A DNA stretch of 64,000 nucleotides. Source: Chalara sp. BL73 (taxonomy: Eukaryota; Ascomycota; Leotiomycetes; Helotiales). Of the stretch, positions 20,060-32,820 are shown one piece after another. The stretch is from positions 1-64,000 of the forward strand of contig CAKJVC010000038.1 in assembly GCA_918026815.1 (NCBI GenBank). Reading direction: 5' to 3'. Position numbers and translations under genes: made by a program. The number at the start of each line of letters is the position of its first letter. Position 1 is the first letter of the stretch. Below the pieces are notes generated by a model. It was not told the origin of the DNA and searched no databases. It worked only from the letters and a program-made list of their open reading frames with translations.

Positions 20060-22568
20060 ATAAGACTTCTTGTAAAAGATGTGCTTTGATTCTAGTCTGA
20101 ATTGCTCTGGACGGTATCTCTGCTATTCCAACGAAACCTGGTGAGTAGGGAGCTGTTCAAGATATGATCCTCGGATGTAGTGCTTAAGACCTATTTTAAC
20201 AAGTGGAAAAGAATATGTAAATCTTCTTGGTAGATTTATTCGACGAAACAAGGGTGATTGTCGAAATTTCTAATAATTGGAAACATAATTGTCGAATATC
20301 CTCAGTCTGTGCGAAATACCGGAGTTGTTGGGAGCGTAGTATACAGTGGTATGGTCTTAGTACTAGCTAGACATGCTTTGATTCTGGTCTAATAGCACCA
20401 AATGGGACCGCAAAGAAATATCAAGAACACATATTAAACCTTCACTAGAAGGAGACGCAGACTTGATTCTTTTACAGAGAAACAGATCTTGGAGGGATCG
20501 GCGTGTAGCCATATTCAAAATTGTTATCGAACAGAGCAGCATCGAGATCGCAAGTAATACCACATAGTCTTGAGCATGAAACCTATTCTCGATCGGTAAT
20601 ACAGACTTGACACATTGGCAAACAAAATAAGACACGAAATAAATCCACCTTGTAAAGCAGAGTCTGTAGAGCTCTGCGACCAGAACCGAACGACGAGAAG
20701 GAAGTCCTATGCGATGTAATATTATGTTAATTGGGCTACCATGAAAGAGCCCAGCGAGTGTTGTCTCGAGTTAACTTCTACCTTAAATTTTTTTTTCTCT
20801 CCGTGCCTAACCTTTAGGCATGTGGAGCCTCGATTCCAAAATAAAAAGGCTTAAAAACATCGGGGAAACTCGGACGAAGTAAAGAGAAAACAGACGAGGA
20901 CGATCCACTTCTGTCTCATTCACAAGGTTCCTCGGTCCGTCATATAAATGCTAACGAGGTTATTGATATTGTGAAAGGAACAGCCATCTACCCGGTGATA
21001 AAATAGAGAGCAACAACGGCCCGTTAGTCCCTACCACGCAGGAAAAGGGTTATCACTTGCATGCATATCTGAATGGGGATATGTTCGGTTTGCATGTGCA
21101 TCATCGAGGGGGAGGGGTTTGAAGAGGAACCTTTTGGTGAGTGCGGGAAATGTGAAGGTGCAGTTTGTCGCCAACGACACGCATATCGTTCTCGCGACAG
21201 TGGACGAGTATGTTTGCAGGAAGTCATGACATTCCTGCCGAGAGTGTTATGATTAATCTTTGCATATTAGGATCATTGGATGATCCTTCCAACATACACA
21301 AACTTGCTCCTCCTTCTTTGCGACAAAGAATTGCAGGAAGACAAAGGGTCCTAGGCGGGTGGCGGTTGCTGCGCAAAAAAAAAGTAATGATTGCGTGCAG
21401 CTGGTGAAACGTTTGTGAACGCGATAACGAGGTCCTTGGACCCATTAATTATGTTGTCCTTGGCGCCTCCAGGCCATAGTTAAGGTGCCGTAGGCGAGTG
21501 TAGTTATCGTGAGGTGTTGAAAACACCAATAGCTACACGGAAACTTGCTGAGAAGGGGGTGTGGAGTCGCTGTAAGGACCTTTGCAGAGTCTCAGGCGTT
21601 GTGTCGGAATAGCACCGAAGGATAAATATGAAAATGCCTCAAGAAAATGAAGAGAAAAGAAAACCATACCGGGAAAGGTGAAAGGAACTGAGCAAAGGAT
21701 TAATGCCTCAAAGTATGATATGCCCATTCCCAACAACACAACAAGAAAGAGAAGTGGCATCAGCCTCAATTACGTCGTTGATCAACCACTCTGTTCCTGA
21801 ACAACAAAGTTCAGTTTTCAAGGGACCAGCGGCTCCCGATTCGATGATTTTCGTGATGATGCTTTATGACTTCATAATGACAACCCTGGCCTGGGCCGTC
21901 AGGCTCCTTGGCGAAGAAATGGTTGGGAAGAAGAGGGGAGGAAGTGGTGGAGTTGGACCAACCAGAACACGGACAAGAAAGGATGACCTGGAAGAGAGAG
22001 CATGTCTTCAAAGAACGAGACAGGCAAGCACATCTTCTATTTTAATAGAAGAATGCTTTAATGATTCAATCAAAATGTGAGAAATCCCAATCTCGCATCA
22101 TCCTTCTATTGTAGTTCCTATGGTGCTGTGCTACGTACAAAATTGATAAGTCATCATCCACCAAGGGTGGCTTGGGAAGAAAACGACCCGCTTCCCTTGA
22201 ACCTGACGGCGGGCCAGTCAGGTCGATCCCCGCAGCCCTTTGGCAACCCCCGCCCTCCGAATAGCGAAACATACCTGGCCAATCCCTCTCTCCTTACCTA
22301 CGACGTGCGCAGGCCGATCCTGCATATTCCCCCCTTCCTACCTCCATATCGTGCATCGTACTCTCTGTATAAGTAGTGCTTCGCCCACCCATCTGCGTTA
22401 CTGTTTTCAATTGTCCTCTGTCATAATACCCATCTGTTCGAAACTTAGTCCTCGCTTACGGAACTATCTATATTCCTCCCACCCCTCCTAGCCTGACCAA
22501 TACATCATCATCCGTCTTATTGCCATATCCCACCCCCAATCCCCCGAACACAACCACCTATCTTCACA
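20060..22568. other. Long intergenic region with possible membrane-protein fragment
   Basis: About 2.5 kb. On the minus strand around 20710-20363 an open stretch carries a hydrophobic segment (DYVVLLAISMLLCSITIL) preceded by RFHAQ, reminiscent of the R.G.DDY..LLA start of helices in fungal PTH11-like rhodopsin proteins, but it is too short to be a gene. Open frames at 21533-22080 on both strands show no domain. The last 150 bases, CT-rich with CACAATGG at the end, are the leader of the mannitol dehydrogenase gene. Confidence 0.4.
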
Positions 22569-23799
22569 ATGGCGACCACACAAAAGAAGGCCGTTCACTT
22601 TGGCGCCGGAAACATTGGAAGAGGTTTCGTAGCTGAATTTCTGGTATGTATGCCACAGCCTGCTCATAATTATGCTTCGGCTGACATTTCCACAGCATAA
22701 ATCTGGATATGAAGTCGTCTTTTGCGATGTAATGGACAGCATCATTGACCAACTCCAAGCCTCTAAATCATACAAGGTCATCCAGGTTGGAGCTGAGGGC
22801 AATAGCACATCAGAAATCACAAACTACCGTGCTATCAACTCGAAAACCCACGAAGCCGATGTCGTCAAAGAGATTACCACAGCTGACATCGTTACCTGCT
22901 CCGTCGGACCAAATATCCTAAAGTTTATTGCTCCTGTTATCGCCAAGGGAATCGATTCTCGTCCTAACGATGCTACACCAATTGCTGTCATTGCATGCGA
23001 AAACGCCATCGGTGCAACAGATACGCTTGCCAACCACATCAAGACAGACCACACACCAGAGCATAGGTTAGAGGATCACCACGAGCGGGCCCGATATGCA
23101 AACTCTGCGATTGATCGTATTGTTCCTGCTCAGGACCCGGGTATGGGTCTCGACGTCAAGCTCGAGAAGTTCTATGAGTGGGTTGTGGACAAGACACCCT
23201 TCACTGACCATGCACCACCTGCCGTTGACGGTATCAAGTGGGTAGACGACTTAATACCATACATTGAGCGGAAGCTTTTCACAGTCAACACTGGACATGC
23301 TGCCGCTGCCTACCACGGATACTACCACCAGAAGAGTACTGTCTATGATGCGTTACAAGACCCTAAAATTCTCAATGAGGTCCGAAAAGCGTTGGCCGAG
23401 ACCAGCACTTTAATTGTCGGCAAGCACGGCATTGAAGAGCAGGAGCAAAAGGATTACGTCGAGAAAATCATCACCCGTATCGGCAACCCTCATCTTGAGG
23501 ATGCTGTGGAGCGTGTTGGTCGGGCACCACTACGAAAACTGAGCAGAAAGGAGCGCTTTATCGGTCCCGCTGCTGAGCTTGCAGAGGAGGGTAAAGATAC
23601 TTCAGCCCTTCTCGACGCGGCAGAGATGGCCTTCCGTTTCCAAAACGTCGAAGGCGACGAGGAGAGTGCCAAATTGGCCCAAATCATGACAGAAAAGTCA
23701 GCAGAGGACGTTGTAAAGGAGGTCTGTGGTTTAGAGTCAAGCCACCCATTGTTCCCAGCAGTTGTTAAGATAGTCGTAAAGGTTCAAGCAGATGCTTAA
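22569..23799 (+). CDS. mtlD: Mannitol-1-phosphate 5-dehydrogenase
   Basis: NAD-dependent reduction of fructose 6-phosphate to mannitol 1-phosphate, the entry to fungal mannitol synthesis, in the cytosol. Exons 22569-22643 and 22696-23799 (392 residues; the family is about 385-390). Exon 1 holds [18 protein letters not shown], the GxGxxG dinucleotide-binding loop. Exon 2 continues with [38 protein letters not shown], and the diagnostic [19 protein letters not shown], whose Asn and His belong to the substrate site of polyol-specific long-chain dehydrogenases. The family's catalytic Lys precedes this stretch. The intron (52 bases) falls inside the Rossmann fold, as in other ascomycete copies. 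The start context is CACAATGG. Mannitol is a carbon store and stress protectant in these fungi. Confidence 0.95.
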
Positions 23800-24291
23800 A
23801 GCGTCCTGCACTGGGTTTGTATTTTTGGGGGCGAACATGGATGGTTAGTTAGCGATTCTGGGATATGGATATCATGGGTGTGACGATTTACGAACATATT
23901 GTCTTTGGCATGAGACAAGAAAATAGTATAAACACTTGAGAGTTTTAGATATTTCAAATCTAAACTACTTGAATCTTCTGAATATTCTCTATCTATTTCT
24001 GCTCTGTTGCAGTTCTATATACCTCCGCAAGGCTGAGGCTTGGACTTTATGATCGCTAGGCCTAATTTAGACTAGTGCGATAAGCGACATCGAGCTCCAA
24101 AGTTGAGACCACGAATCTCGAAATGTGCCCGTGTACTGAACCTCGCCTTCCGCATCCGCCACCTATTTAATTCTGCCAGCAAGACCTGTGTAATTTACGG
24201 CGTCTCTTGCGCTCCGGGCTGACCACAACACACCCATTCTGCACCATTTGGCGGCGCCCAAAACAGCCATTCATAACCCCTCCTGCCCAAC
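23800..24291. other. Intergenic: 3' end of mtlD and promoter/leader of SEC27
   Basis: Both flanking genes are on the plus strand. No distinct regulatory site could be identified. Confidence 0.5.
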
Positions 24292-27200
24292 ATGAGGCTC
24301 GACGTGAAGGTGCTTATATCTTTTTCTTGAACCGTACTGGATCGATTGGGAATTTAGAAGCTGATTTGCAATACAATTACAGAGACAATTATTCGCGCGG
24401 AGTGAGAGAGTGAAGGGAATTGACTTTCATCCAGTCGAGCCATGGATTTTGACAACCTTATATAATGGCCAGGTTATGATCTGGTCATACGAGACACAAG
24501 CGGTGGTGAAGACATTTGAATTAACAGATGTGCCTGTTCGAGCTGGAAGATTCGTGGCTCGCAAGAAGTATGCAATTCTGCCCGCCTCGCACCCATATGC
24601 CATGAACTAACGCAACTTCCCCAGCTGGATTGTATGCGGTTCGGACGATTTCCAATTACGAGTACACAACTACAATACCAGTGAAAAGATCACGTCCTTC
24701 GAGGCTCATCCAGATTATCTGCGAGCGATCGTGGTTCATCCTACGCAACCCTTTGTTCTGACCGCCTCTGATGATATGACAATCAAGCTGTGGGACTGGG
24801 ACAAGAATTGGGCAAATATTCGGACATTCGAGGGGCATAGTCACTATGTTATGGGCCTTGCAATAAACCCTAAGGATACGAACACCTTTGCGTCGGCTTG
24901 TTTAGATGTGAGTGATAGACTAGGACAGGATAGCAATTGAAGATACTAATTATTGGCAGCGTACCGTCAAAATCTGGAATTTGGGATCCTCAAATGCAAA
25001 TTTCACACTCGAGGCACATGTAGGCCTACCTCGACCTAACTTTGCGCCAATGGTATTACAACTACTTCGACCTCAAGATACGTTTTGCTGCACATCTCGG
25101 GGCTGAACAAGTTGTGAATTCTGTTCAATCCTCTCAAAAGTTGATCAAGAAGGATTCTAATTTGATTTAATATAGGAGACTAAAGGTGTGAATCATGTTG
25201 ATTATTATCCACAATCCGATAAGCCATACCTCCTTACTAGCTCAGACGACGTATGTATATCTTTCATTAATTATATTTGGCTACCAGTGCTGTTCTTAGA
25301 TGCGTCTCTGGTGTAGTTGATGTTCGAGTGGTCACCGAATAATGCAAGTACTAACGGCTTCTCTCTAAGCGCACGATCAAAGTCTGGGATTATACTACAA
25401 AGTCGTTAATAGCAACTTTAGAAGGACATACTAGCAATGTCTCTTTCGCATGTTATCATCCGGAATTACCAGTCATCATTTCTGGTTCTGAGGATGGCAC
25501 GATCAAGATTTGGCACGCAAATACCTTTAGGTTAGAGCAATCATTAAGCTACGGTTTAGAGAGAGCATGGTGTGTTGGCTACCAGAGGGGTAAGCAAGGG
25601 GTTGCATTTGGTTTCGACGAGGGTGCGGTGGTCGTTAAGATGGGAAGAGAGGAACCAGTAAGTGGATTTCCTTTCGGCCAGCATCAATGGTCGTTTACTA
25701 ATCACAATTTTACAGGCTGTTTCAATGGATACTGCCGGGAAATTGATCTACGCGAAGCATTCCGAAATCAAGGGTTCTCAGATTAGACCTGCTGGTAAGC
25801 TGAATTAGTTGTATTGGAATTGCAATCTTGACTAACTCTAGACAGATGTCAACGTGAAAGATAATGAACCTATCTCTATCATCCCTAAAGATTTAGGCAC
25901 TTGTGAGGTCTACCCGAATACACTCCTCCACTCTCCCAATGGTCGATTTGTAAGTGTTTGCGGAGATGGAGAATATATCATCTACACGTCTCTTGCCTGG
26001 AGAAATAAGGCATTTGGAAACGCTTTAGATTTTGTCTGGGGATCCAAAGACAACAGTAACGATTTTGCTATTCGAGAGTCAGCTACGAGCGTCAAGATCT
26101 TCAAGAACTTCCAAGAGAAGTCCGGAGGATTGGATTTTGGGTTTTCCGCAGATGGCTTGACCGGTGGTGTTCTACTTGGTGTCAAAGGCGAGGGTGGTGT
26201 CAGTTTCTTTGACTGGGCCACAGGTCAGTTAGTACGGAGAATCGAGGTCGATCCGATACAAGTCTACTGGTCAGAAAGTGGCGAGTTGGTGTCAATTGCT
26301 TGCGAAGATACCTTTTACGTTCTACGCTTCTCCCGAGAGGACTATGTCGCTGCTCTTGAGAGAGGCGAGGGTGATGAGGATGGAGTTGAGGCAGCTTTCG
26401 AAGTTGTTACTGACATTAACGAAAGGTGTGTTTTCTGCATCACTTGCGCTGTAACCTGCTAATATGCTTCAGCGTCCGAACCGGAGAATGGGTTGGCGAT
26501 TGTTTCATTTACACTAATAGTACCCACCGTCTAAACTATCTCGTTGGAGACAAAACCGTAAGTGACCTTCGTTGGGGAATGCAATACCAGGGCTGATTTG
26601 TCATAGTATACTATCTCACACTTCGATCATGCTATGTATGTTCTTGGATATATTCGTAAGTGCTTTCTGAATTTTATAATCAGGAACATGCAATTAATAA
26701 CGCCACCTGCAGAACGAGACTCGAGGATATACCTAGCAGATAAGGACGTCAATGTTACATCTTTCGTAAGTATCTCAATTCTTTCTGGTAGCTGTGCAAC
26801 AAGCGTGTATGAGTCTAACGCATCAATCTTAGGCGCTATCTGTTTCCGTCTTAGAATATCAAACGCTGGTGCTACGAGATGAGATGGAACTAGCTCAAGA
26901 ACTTCTACCTCAGATCCCATCATCTGAACTCTCAAAGATTGCGAGGTTCTTAGAGGGACAAGGCCACAAAGAACTCGCACTGGAGGTCGCAACAGATCCA
27001 GACCACAAGTTTGAGCTGGCTCTGGGTTTGAACCAACTCCAAGTCTGCTTAGAACTCGCCAAGGAAGCAAATGTTGCCGAAAAATGGAAGTCGGTCGCCG
27101 ATGCAGCTTTAGCAGGCTGGGATGTAGCGCTCGCGGCGGAGTGCTTTAAGAACGCTAACGATCTCGGTTCTCTTTTATTACTCCACTCATCGACTGGCGA

Positions 27201-27615
27201 TAGAGATGGCCTTAAAGATTTGAGCGAGCAAGCTTCATCAGCTGGATCTCACAACATTGCATTCACATGTCTTTGGCAATTAGGCGATGTCGAAGGCTGC
27301 CTCAGTCTATTGACGAAGACTGGTCGGACAGCTGAAGCTGTGCTATTTGCACAGACCTACAAGCCGAGTCTAGCACCACAAACTGTTGGAATATGGAAGC
27401 AGAGTCTGGAGAAGGATAAGAAAGGCCGAGTTGCGAAGACGGTGGGTGTTCCAGGCGAGGACGAGGACTTGTTCCCCGAATGGGATGAGTATATCAGACT
27501 CGAGAACGAAGGTACAACTTTAATCGATGTCGATACTGAACCAGCTGTTAATGGTGATGGGCCAGATCCAGATGCCGAAGCGGTGGAGGAGGGCAGTCTG
27601 ATACAAACGGCGTAA
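24292..27615 (+). CDS. SEC27: COPI coatomer beta' subunit
   Basis: Subunit of the COPI coat that carries vesicles from Golgi to ER and reads KKxx retrieval signals. Twelve exons rebuilt: 24292-24309, 24383-24567, 24625-24907, 24960-25019, 25176-25250, 25370-25657, 25716-25794, 25846-26425, 26473-26557, 26607-26655, 26713-26765, 26833-27615. It starts [23 protein letters not shown], typical of beta'. WD40 repeats follow: [96 protein letters not shown]. The second WD domain ([19 protein letters not shown]) and the alpha-solenoid ([20 protein letters not shown]) come next, and the acidic tail ends at 27615. Eleven introns, unusually many for this window. The first exon is only six codons with a weak GTGCTT donor. 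Confidence 0.95.
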
Positions 27616-28534
27616 TAGAATAGATCATGGGTGTTTGGATTTTGGTGGGGAAAACAAAACTGTCTATAGCGTATACGCTTGACGGAAATACAGAAAATGA
27701 GAGAAGGGCCAAAATGCCACGAAGTCAAGAATATGATGGTTGTGCCAAGTTCCCATAAAGTTTTCTCCTCTCTTCAAAGTGTGTTAGGCTTAGGCAATTT
27801 TTTTATTTTGTTTTATTTCCCCCCCATCTGGATGCTCGTAAACTTGATGCCCAAGTATGCTAAATTATATGTCATCATACTTCTTTCATTATTCCTCATT
27901 ATGTTGTACAATATATACTTATACACAGGCGCTACGGGTCATATAAATGACTGGACGACTCATCTAGGAATATATCTAGGCCAGCTTCCCCACTTTCTGC
28001 TTTAGACTCGACAATCTTACATGGATGGGCTCCCGAGGACAATCCTAGTCGAAATTCGTGCAGTAAACTTATCTGCATACAACATATATTTATGAATCAC
28101 ATTAGGCATTCAAATACAGCAAGCGCCAACAATAAGTATCTGCACCTATTAAAGCATTAGTCCCAGGATCGGGAACAGTTATTTAGACCAAACACGCGAA
28201 TTCTCCCAGTTCTCACTAGTCAGAACTATAGCCAGAACTTGATAAGCTCCTCGACACCTCTTCCAGCGGTACCTTCAGGCCCTCTTCCGGCAGATACCAG
28301 CAACCTAGCCGGAAATTGGATGGAGTGGATGAGAGAGCTTCAATGTTTCTATGAAAGATGGATACGAGAGCAGCCATAATGACCAAAGGGGCTCGATGTC
28401 CACCATTTGCGGTCTAAACAAAATCTTTCGGACATTATGATTCAATATCGCTTATAAATCATCAAATTTCTATCCTAAATCAGATCTGTACCAACTGCCC
28501 CTCTTTCGCTCTAAAATCCCAGAATTGGCCCTCA
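27616..28534. other. Convergent intergenic region, nothing supported
   Basis: 3' ends of SEC27 (plus) and PHS1 (minus) face each other. Pyrimidine- and AT-rich; a 108-codon open frame at 27679-28005 is hydrophobic and AT-rich and taken as chance. Confidence 0.5.
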
Positions 28535-29340
28535 TCATTCCTTCTCTTTCTTCGGAAACAAAACCTTTCGTCTCTGATGCAGCATATACGAATATAATAC
28601 ATACGTCCCTACACACATTAGCCCTTTCCATCACTCTTACATCTCTCTCCAATTCCCGCCTCTTCCTCCTATCAAAAAAAGTGGACGAGGAAAACAACGT
28701 ACCAGGCGGATACAACGCCATCTCAAGCCACATCACACCCGCAACCCACACATTCTCGGACGCGCCGATGGCTTTCAGAAGGAGCCACATCTCGCTCCCT
28801 ATCCCAATAGGATACAACACCACGAACGCGCTGTATCGTAGCCATATCTATATCCCACCGTCAGCGCTTATGCTTTTCAAGTCCCGCCTTTTCTCATCAA
28901 ACATATCTAATATACGTCACGCATAAGAACGGACTTACCAGATTGGGAGGAGCCACGTCAGAGAGATGGAACACGAAATACGTGTACCGGATGATCTCGC
29001 CAATCGACCAGGTCGCGAGGAGGAGGGCGTACGCGGGAGATTGCTGGGCGGCGGGAAACGGACGCACGATCTGCCAGAGGACGAGGTTTTTGGCGACGGT
29101 TTGGATGAACGTTGGGATCAGCGGCGCCTTTACCAGCCCCGCGCCGGCATGCAGCACCTCCAGCAGGGCGGCGGTTTGGATCTTCTGCGCGAAGGAGCCT
29201 GCGGTTGCGTAGGCGCTGGTGTAAGGGGATGGGGAGGGTGAGGTGAGTAGGTGGTAGAGGATCCTGGCTAGCAGGGCGGTGTAGGAGATTGCGAGGAGGA
29301 GGTTGTAGTTTACGAGATATTGCGTTTTGAGGGAGGACAT
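28535..29340 (-). CDS. PHS1: Very-long-chain (3R)-3-hydroxyacyl-CoA dehydratase
   Basis: Third step of the ER very-long-chain fatty acid elongation cycle (dehydration of 3-hydroxyacyl-CoA), feeding sphingolipid synthesis. Exons 29340-28939, 28847-28703 and 28608-28535 (206 residues). Exon 1: YLVNYNLLLAISYTALLARI, LEVLHAGAGLVKAPLIPTFI and TWSIGEIIRYTYFVFHL, the hydrophobic PTPLA/PHS1 helices. Exon 2: IWLRYSAFVVLYPIGIGSE, which holds the catalytic Tyr and Glu of the family (the RYxxFxxLYPxGxxxE block). Exon 3: TYVLYSYMLHQRRKVLFPK and a Lys-rich end. Both introns (91 and 94 bases) restore frame exactly. About six membrane helices are expected. The gene is divergent from the unknown gene at 29936. 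Confidence 0.93.
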
Positions 29341-29935
29341 GGCTGCCCGCCCAATAACGGCTCTTGCTTCTTAAGGGATATTTTTACCGTTAGAAGGCTT
29401 GTCTTTAGGAAAATTGGGGGATCTTCTTGTTTTGTGTCGATCCTTGGGCTGGTAGCAGCCTCGGTATCCCAGCTTACAGGCGGCTGAGAGATAGTGAGAG
29501 GAGGAGCTTTCGCTTATTAAAGGGGTGTAAATAGAGTTTGTTTACATAAAGGAGAAAATCTGTGGGGGGGGGAGGTTGGGGAGTCTACAATCCTGAGCTT
29601 GCATGAGAGAATATTTGGGGGTTCCCTTCCCACACCACGACTAAATAGCCGAGATTGTAAAAGGTGGAGATGACAGGTATCTTTCCTCTAGAATGGCAAT
29701 ACATTTATTCAGTCCTTTTTTTCGAGAGGGAGATCAGTGCGTATTCTTGTTCTATCTTTCGGCAATTATATTCAATTTGCCGACCGAGGAGATAGATGCA
29801 TGGAGGCTCCTTGCGTTCCCTGGTCTGTAGCATGCATGGCCCCACCTTTTGCAAAGTATGCTTCTGAACGGATCGACTATCAATCCGGCACCAAGACTTA
29901 GAGCCATTCCTTGGAGGCATCGCACGTCATTCGCA
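29341..29935. other. Divergent promoter region between PHS1 and the next gene
   Basis: About 600 bases, with a G-run at 29563-29571 and AG-rich stretches. No specific site called. Confidence 0.5.
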
Positions 29936-30614
29936 ATGTCTGAGAAGCCACCGGCCCCATTCCCGGTGCAATACTTCCTGAAAACGCGCCCCCACACTCC
30001 CGCTGTCACCCCACTCTACCTCCGGTTGTACGGCGGTGGCATCAGTGCGGCGGTCTGCACACCTTCTTCACCCATCTATCTTCGCTGGGAGCATGTTCCT
30101 GCCTTGCCCTACTCAGAAGAAGGCAAAGAGATAGCAACATCTTGGAAACATCCTGGTCGGGCTTTTGGATTGGTGTTGTCGCCGCCGAGAGTGAAGTATG
30201 GTTGGGAAGAAGTGCTTATTGTAGAGAACGGGGGGGATAGTGGGTTTGTTTGGGAGAGAGGAGAGGATGGGTTGGAGGTTTTGAGGTATAAGGGAGTTGT
30301 AGAGGGGGAGAAGTTGGAAAATGTTAAAGGGCAGGAGGATGGTGTGAGCGTGGAGTGGAAGGGGTGGGTGGTTTGTGAGTGGATGTTGGGTACGTATGAC
30401 TTCCGTATTCTATGATACGTATGATTTGGAGAAGCTTAGTATTGCACGTATTGAGAGATTAGCTTGAGGTGATGGCTGATTTTAAGGTTGAACCGCAGGG
30501 CATCCGCAGCTGTTCTGGGTGACAGGATTAATGGCGAAGAAGAATGAGCCGCCTGCTTACTGCGAGAAGGTGGATATTGTAAGGGAATGGCTGATTCCAA
30601 GGGATAATCCGTAG
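29936..30614 (+). CDS. Conserved-looking hypothetical protein
   Basis: Exons 29936-30389 and 30499-30614 give 189 residues. The N-terminus reads MSEKPPAPFPVQYFLKTRPH, then LYLRLYGGGISAAVCTPS and WKHPGRAFGLVLSPP. Exon 2 gives HPQLFWVTGLMAKKNEPPAY and a defined C-terminus. The consistent frame across a 109-base GTACGT...CAG intron supports a real gene. Composition (many Trp, Tyr and beta-prone stretches) suggests a small globular beta protein. No domain name or function can be given. An upstream in-frame ATG at 29849 would add 29 residues; I prefer 29936 because the extra segment lacks order. Confidence 0.65.
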
Positions 30615-31162
30615 GCGCTAATGCATTGGACTATGGTTACATGCATCAAGTTTACAGATTGTGATGACTCGGTATTTCATCTTGAAAATTTATCATAGGC
30701 CAAATTGTGTTCACTAGCACGAGATATTATACCTAGAATTCAGTACTCCATAAATTCTATCCATGTAGTTAGCAAAGAATGCAGTCGCGATCTTGGCGAG
30801 ATTATTAATACACTCCACCAATTCTTTTGGGGCTAGTCAATGCACGATACGGGCATTCAGAAGTGTAAATTACTTTCTTCCTCACTTGTCTCTTCACAAC
30901 ACGAGAAATGGCAGTAATTAAGCCTTCAACAACTAATTTACGAGTTAATTTTAATATACGGCCGAAGATGCGAAGAATCGCATTTTGCAGCCCGCGAACT
31001 GATTTAAAGTTCTGAATCTAATATCAGATACACTCTCGGCCTTTGTCGGCGATATCTACTGTCTGATCACAAAGTCTCCGAAATTGCCTCATACGAAGCA
31101 TGTTCGCTACCTCTCCATATTCTATTACCCCTCGCGATCGTCTTGAATGCCACCTACCTACA
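30615..31162. other. Intergenic, nothing supported
   Basis: About 550 bases, AT-rich, between two plus-strand genes. Confidence 0.5.
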
Positions 31163-32503
31163 ATGTCCCACGCAACATCACTACTCACCGAAATCATGCC
31201 AGAGGCACCAACGACCTTTCCCCAATTCTCTTTGCTCCCGGCTGAGCTTCGCGATAAGGTCTGGGAATTTGCTTTGCCTGGCCCTCGTATCATCTATCTT
31301 TACGAATTCAATACGAGGAGCCATGGCTGTTCTCGTGTTTGGTCGAATAAACCCAACCACTCTTCTGGAAATGCAGCTTTCTATGACCTTGACAATCCTT
31401 CGGATTCGGATCATGTGAGCATCACCAGAACCATAGGGCCCTGCCATGGATTTAAATCAGTGGGCTCTACTATTCCTCTGATGTTTGCTTGCAAAGAAGC
31501 CTACAATATTGGGGTGAAGACTTATCCTTTGTCATTCGGCACCACCACCTCGTTTCCCGCTACTAGGTTCAATTTTGAGATTGATACCTTGTATATAGCT
31601 CGAAAAAGGTTCAATCCATTACCAAGTTTGAATGATTGCATTGTGGATGTTAAAAAAGTCTTAAACATAGCGATAGATGCGAAAGTACTCGACTATCATT
31701 GGGACGACTCGCTAGAAGAAATTGCTACTCTTCTGCGTTTATTCGGAAATGTTCGCAATCTCTACTTAGCTATCAAGTACCACGGGGAGACACATGGTAA
31801 CCTCACCGGCACACATTACATAGATCTATGCGAGAACCCTGAATATGCAGTATCCTCCCATGAACTCCACGCCGCAACTAAAAGGATTTTGCAGGAAAAT
31901 GGCATGTATCTTGAGGATCTGGAGTACTATCTAGATACAATGAATGAGCTACTCGGTGAATTCGGCCTAGAAGAGGAAAGACAAAATGATCTAGGCCCTG
32001 ATGGGAACCCAACATGGCAGCTACCTAATGTCGAAGTCAAGCTGATCACCACAGCCGCCCGGAAGGATATCCTCGAAACCCAGAAACGAATGATCGATAG
32101 AGAAAGAGCTGAGAGGAAACTGGTGAAAATTAGCATAGGAATAAATGACGCCTGCAGAGACGCAATGGCACTTCTTGATGACATTGATCATCTGATGGAT
32201 CCCGAAATTGTGGTACCATCGAGCGGAAGCTTTGACTATGGAGGCGTCTGGGCTGAGGTTCCAGAGACTACCAAAGTGGGTGAATTGCTTGAAAAGTTTA
32301 TCAAGGAGAAGGGCCTCAGGCCCGATCTTGAGGTTCTCAGTATCGAAGATCCAAAGGGTAACCGAAGAAACGTAGATGATGATTTACGGGATATCATTCA
32401 AGGTAGTGATTTCGTTGTCAGGTATGTTGAGCTTGAGCTTACCATTAATACTGAGCAACCTCCCCTAGCTGTTGATTCTGAGGTGCTCAAGCATAGAGGA
32501 TAA
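31163..32503 (+). CDS. 2EXR-domain protein with ubiquitin-like C-terminal segment
   Basis: Intronless, 446 residues from the ATG at 31163 (an in-frame ATG at 31100 would add 21). The N-terminal FPQFSLLPAELRDKVWEFAL is the 2EXR domain, an F-box-like fungal module that repeats an ExR motif (ELR here) and is followed by GPRIIYLYEF and MFACKEAYNIG. This family is large in filamentous ascomycetes and its function is unknown. Residues about 290-345 are acidic/basic and helical. The C-terminus (VGELLEKFIKEKGLRPDLEV, then DDLRDIIQGSDFVVRYVE) resembles a ubiquitin-like/RBX-type fold, which is my reading, not a family assignment. Such architecture would suit a role in ubiquitin-dependent turnover. Confidence 0.8.
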   Translation: MSHATSLLTEIMPEAPTTFPQFSLLPAELRDKVWEFALPGPRIIYLYEFNTRSHGCSRVWSNKPNHSSGNAAFYDLDNPSDSDHVSITRTIGPCHGFKSVGSTIPLMFACKEAYNIGVKTYPLSFGTTTSFPATRFNFEIDTLYIARKRFNPLPSLNDCIVDVKKVLNIAIDAKVLDYHWDDSLEEIATLLRLFGNVRNLYLAIKYHGETHGNLTGTHYIDLCENPEYAVSSHELHAATKRILQENGMYLEDLEYYLDTMNELLGEFGLEEERQNDLGPDGNPTWQLPNVEVKLITTAARKDILETQKRMIDRERAERKLVKISIGINDACRDAMALLDDIDHLMDPEIVVPSSGSFDYGGVWAEVPETTKVGELLEKFIKEKGLRPDLEVLSIEDPKGNRRNVDDDLRDIIQGSDFVVRYVELELTINTEQPPLAVDSEVLKHRG

Positions 32504-32820
32504 CTAGCTTTTTATATGGCAAGCTTGGTTTTGAAGGTCCGTAGAGGAAAATAAAGGCTCTGAGAAGAGAGTTATCTGGCCATTAATCTACATGGAAATT
32601 GTACATGAGAAATTCCAACATATCATGGCGCAACCTGAGGTCTTGCACAAACCACATTATAAGGTGGATAAATACGGAAATTTGCGACCCGGCTTTACTG
32701 GTTGTCTTTTCTTCTGATCACTTTTAGTATTGGGCACTTTGAATATCTGTATCATCGTCCAAGGTTAATGGCTTGACAATATATAGTTCAACCTGTAGCA
32801 CTATTTTACAGTATTTATTG
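32504..32820. other. Convergent 3' spacer, nothing supported
   Basis: Just over 300 bases between the 2EXR gene and FOL1. No feature. Confidence 0.5.

Noticed and set aside
20363..20710. Fragment of a PTH11-like receptor
   Set aside because: Only one hydrophobic segment and a vague motif; too short to call.
21533..22080. Overlapping open frames of 66-125 codons on both strands
   Set aside because: Each shadows the others, none has a domain, and composition is not gene-like.
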